NCBI GenBank assembly: GCA_029260795.1
Contig: JAJDCO010000094.1
Span: 97,193-161,192 of the forward strand
Source of the DNA: Planctomycetota bacterium
GTDB lineage: Bacteria; Planctomycetota; OFTM77
Reading direction: 5' to 3'
Length of the DNA: 64,000 bases
Shown one piece after another: positions 61,929 to 64,000 of this stretch. The translations under genes were made by a program, and so were the position numbers. Every line of letters begins with the position of its first letter. Position 1 is the first letter of the stretch. The notes under the pieces were generated by a model. It did no database searches and had not been told where the DNA came from. It saw only the letters and a program-made list of their open reading frames with translations.

Positions 61929-64000
61929 TCAGCGCTCCGGTGCCCAACGGGCGAGCGCATCGTTCGCCGCCCCGAGTGCGCGGTCGTCCCCTTCGATCCG
62001 GGCGGCCTCCCGCAGGCCCTCCTGTGCCTGCCAAAAGGCGTCATCACCGGGTCGGCACTTCCCCAGGGCCGCTTGCGCGGCCTCCCGCGCCGCGGACGCT
62101 TTCGAAGGTCGCGCCGCCAACAGCCAACGAGCTTCCTCGAGGTCTCCGCGCGGGTCTTCTGGATGGGCCTCTCGAAAGCTCTCCCAGGCACGACGCCATG
62201 CCAAGCGATCGCCTCGCGCCTCGGCGACTCGGATCTCGACCCAGGCCCGATCGCCATCATCCGGCCCGAGCTCCGTTCGCTCCAGGTGTCGCTTGGCCGC
62301 ATCCGGGTCCTTCGGGAGAGCACAACGCGCTCGACCGAGGAGGCCCGGTGCTTTGCTGCCCTCCTGATGGGACGCCCTCTCGAAGGCCGACTTGGCTTTG
62401 GCATGCTCACCGAGGTGCAGCCAGCGCTCGCCCGCCATCGCCTCGAAGAGGCCGGCGCGCGGTCCACGCCGCCCTGCAATGGCTTCGAACTGCTCGGCCG
62501 CTCGACGCCACTGGCCGCGACGTGTGAGCGCGAGGGCGAGCTGATACTGCAAGCCTGGCCGCTCGAAGCTCTCCGCCACGGCTCGGTCGAATCCTCGAAT
62601 CGCCGCGTCGAGTGCCGCGACCACCGGCTCTTCGTCAGATGCCCCTTGCAGCGCCCGATCGAGATGGCCTTGTGCCCAGTCGGCCAGCGCTCCCAAAGCG
62701 CTCGCATCGCCCGGACGCTGCGCCAAGGCATCGATCAGCGTCCTCTCCGCCTCGGCCTGGTCGCCCCGCGCCATCTGCCAACGTGCCTGACGGACCTTCA
62801 GCAGCGGATCCTCGGGGAATCGCCGAAAGCCTTCATCGAGAGCACGGCCGGCTTCCTCGAGCTCGCCGCGTCGCAGCAGGAAACCGACCTGGTAGAGAAA
62901 GGGACCGACGAGGTCGATCTCGATCCGAGCGGCCTCGTCGAGCTGTTGCCGAGCTTCCGCGATCTCCCCCGCCCGCTCGAGCACGAGCGCCAGCTCGCCA
63001 TGAGCCCGCGCCCGCTGACGGCGCTCCACCAGGTTGCGGGGCTCGGGTCCCGCCAGGGCAGTCTCGAGCTCGCGCCGCGCGATCGCGTCTTCCCCGGCGG
63101 CCGCGGCGAGCAGCCCGCGGGCCAGTGTCGCCGCAACGCCCAGGTCGCCTCTCCGCTCCGTCCATCGCGTGACCTCGGTCAATCCCTCGCGGGCTCGGCC
63201 CAAGGCGACGTACGCATCGGCCAAGCCCATCAACACATCGGGCAGCGTGCTGGCCTGGGCTCCCGAGGCGAGGATCTCGAGGAACGACTCGCGCGCCGCG
63301 TCGACCTGTCCTGCGAAGAGCTGCTGCCGGGCGAGCGCGTAGCGGGCATCGAGGTAGGCGGGATAGATCTCGACCGCTCGCTCAAAGGCCACCAAGGCTC
63401 GCCCGAGCTCTTCATCGGCCGCGACCGAATCGCCTCGTGCTCGCAGCTGGGTCGAGCGGGTCTCGGACTCGATCGCGAAGTTGTAGGCGGCGCGGGCGGC
63501 GCGCGGGCAGGAGGTCGTCGTCGCCTGCCAGAGACGGTAGGCGGTCGTGTAGTCGGCGTTGCGATCGATCGTTCGCCATCCGAGCGCACCGATGATCAAG
63601 CCGCTCAGGATCAACGGGGCGAAGTTGAGCCCGGGTGTTCGGCAGGTGCGTTCGAGCACGCCGGCGACGACCAATGCCAGCCCCAACGAAGGCAGATAGA
63701 GTGTCCGTTCCCCGAGGATCGTCCCGATGATCACGGGAATGTTGGAGACCGGCGCGACGGCCAGAAACCAGGTCACGATTCCGACCGCCACCCACACGTT
63801 GCGTCGCCAGACGGCCAAGGCACCGACCAACAAGGCACCGAGAGTGACCAGGCTCCAACCGAGGCGAGCGGGCTCGTCGACGGGAATCTGATCGAAGGAG
63901 TAGTCGAGAGAGAGTCGAGCCGGCCACAGGAACAAGCCGATCTGTCGCCCGAGCAAGGAGACACCGTCGTCGAGACGCGCGAAGAATCCCAGATCGCGCA
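61929..64000 (-). CDS. TMTC-like membrane protein with TPR repeats (5' part outside window)
   Basis: The frame is open through the right edge, so the true start lies outside. At the edge, LDDGVSLLGRQIGLFLWPAR then LSLDYSFDQIPV matches the DUF1736/TMTC family (O-mannosyltransferase-like membrane proteins). Several membrane helices follow (TWFLAVAPVSNIPVIIGTIL then ERTLYLPSLGLALVVAGV). From about 170 residues in, the protein is a long helical array of TPR repeats (FERAVEIYPAYLDARYALAR; LGEHAKAKSAFERASHQEG) to the stop at 61929. The family transfers mannose in eukaryotes, and the bacterial role is not established. It lies 82 bases upstream of ispA. Confidence 0.82.
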   Translation of the reverse strand, partial: RDLGFFARLDDGVSLLGRQIGLFLWPARLSLDYSFDQIPVDEPARLGWSLVTLGALLVGALAVWRRNVWVAVGIVTWFLAVAPVSNIPVIIGTILGERTLYLPSLGLALVVAGVLERTCRTPGLNFAPLILSGLIIGALGWRTIDRNADYTTAYRLWQATTTSCPRAARAAYNFAIESETRSTQLRARGDSVAADEELGRALVAFERAVEIYPAYLDARYALARQQLFAGQVDAARESFLEILASGAQASTLPDVLMGLADAYVALGRAREGLTEVTRWTERRGDLGVAATLARGLLAAAAGEDAIARRELETALAGPEPRNLVERRQRARAHGELALVLERAGEIAEARQQLDEAARIEIDLVGPFLYQVGFLLRRGELEEAGRALDEGFRRFPEDPLLKVRQARWQMARGDQAEAERTLIDALAQRPGDASALGALADWAQGHLDRALQGASDEEPVVAALDAAIRGFDRAVAESFERPGLQYQLALALTRRGQWRRAAEQFEAIAGRRGPRAGLFEAMAGERWLHLGEHAKAKSAFERASHQEGSKAPGLLGRARCALPKDPDAAKRHLERTELGPDDGDRAWVEIRVAEARGDRLAWRRAWESFREAHPEDPRGDLEEARWLLAARPSKASAAREAAQAALGKCRPGDDAFWQAQEGLREAARIEGDDRALGAANDALARWAPER

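Overview
The window is G+C-rich and densely coded, with genes on both strands and no rRNA, IS element, phage gene or CRISPR array that I can see. Several features point to a Gram-negative-type envelope: many lipoprotein and secreted-protein signals, a very large DUF748/AsmA-type protein, and a BamE-like protein. The left edge carries a protein that joins FG-GAP repeats to the membrane-bound dehydrogenase domain of Planctomycetota and Verrucomicrobiota (TIGR02604 type). Together with a CRTAC1-like ASPIC/UnbV protein, beta-helix secreted proteins and several c-type cytochrome proteins, this suggests an environmental planctomycete-like bacterium. Myxococcota or a neighbouring phylum cannot be excluded without a search.

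Layout. 1-20.3 kb is mostly minus strand and rich in exported proteins: the partial FG-GAP/dehydrogenase protein, a di-heme peroxidase lipoprotein, two sugar-type ABC permeases with a small membrane protein and a broken solute-binding-protein gene, a beta-helix protein, a DUF885 hydrolase, a 1215-aa LamG/di-heme-peroxidase fusion, a CRTAC1-like lipoprotein and another secreted protein. rlmN and arfB sit divergently among them. 20.3-21.4 kb is a structured non-coding stretch leading to tRNA-His. 21.4-32 kb holds an ACT-domain protein, an orphan type II thioesterase, the 1866-aa DUF748 protein coupled to a lipoprotein, and an MscS channel.

32.4-43.4 kb is the metabolic core. An ArsR-type regulator/methyltransferase is fused by overlap to cobalamin-dependent metH, with a palindrome in its promoter. 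A mevalonate operon follows: an HMG-CoA reductase-mevalonate kinase fusion, idi, diphosphomevalonate decarboxylase and phosphomevalonate kinase, ending in a translationally coupled ACR3 arsenite exporter. 43.4-50.5 kb has a BamE-like protein with aroC, an intergenic repeat cluster, moeA, mogA/moaB-like, metG and a double-domain RNase HI.

50.6-53 kb has a five-heme cytochrome and a lipoprotein. 53.3-64 kb is a minus-strand run: TMTC-like TPR protein (partial), ispA, dxs, nadK, a low-molecular-weight phosphatase, a degenerate GalU-like protein and an FKP-like GHMP kinase/UDP-sugar pyrophosphorylase fusion. dxs (MEP pathway) and most of the mevalonate pathway therefore occur within 22 kb. HMG-CoA synthase and the remaining MEP genes are not in the window.

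The most unusual items are the HMGR-MVK fusion with its attached ACR3 gene, the kinase-first FKP-like fusion, the RNase HI with a decayed second domain, the LamG-peroxidase fusion, the solute-binding-protein remnant, a ~105-bp intergenic repeat family, and an unassigned structured region ending in a strong minus-strand terminator.
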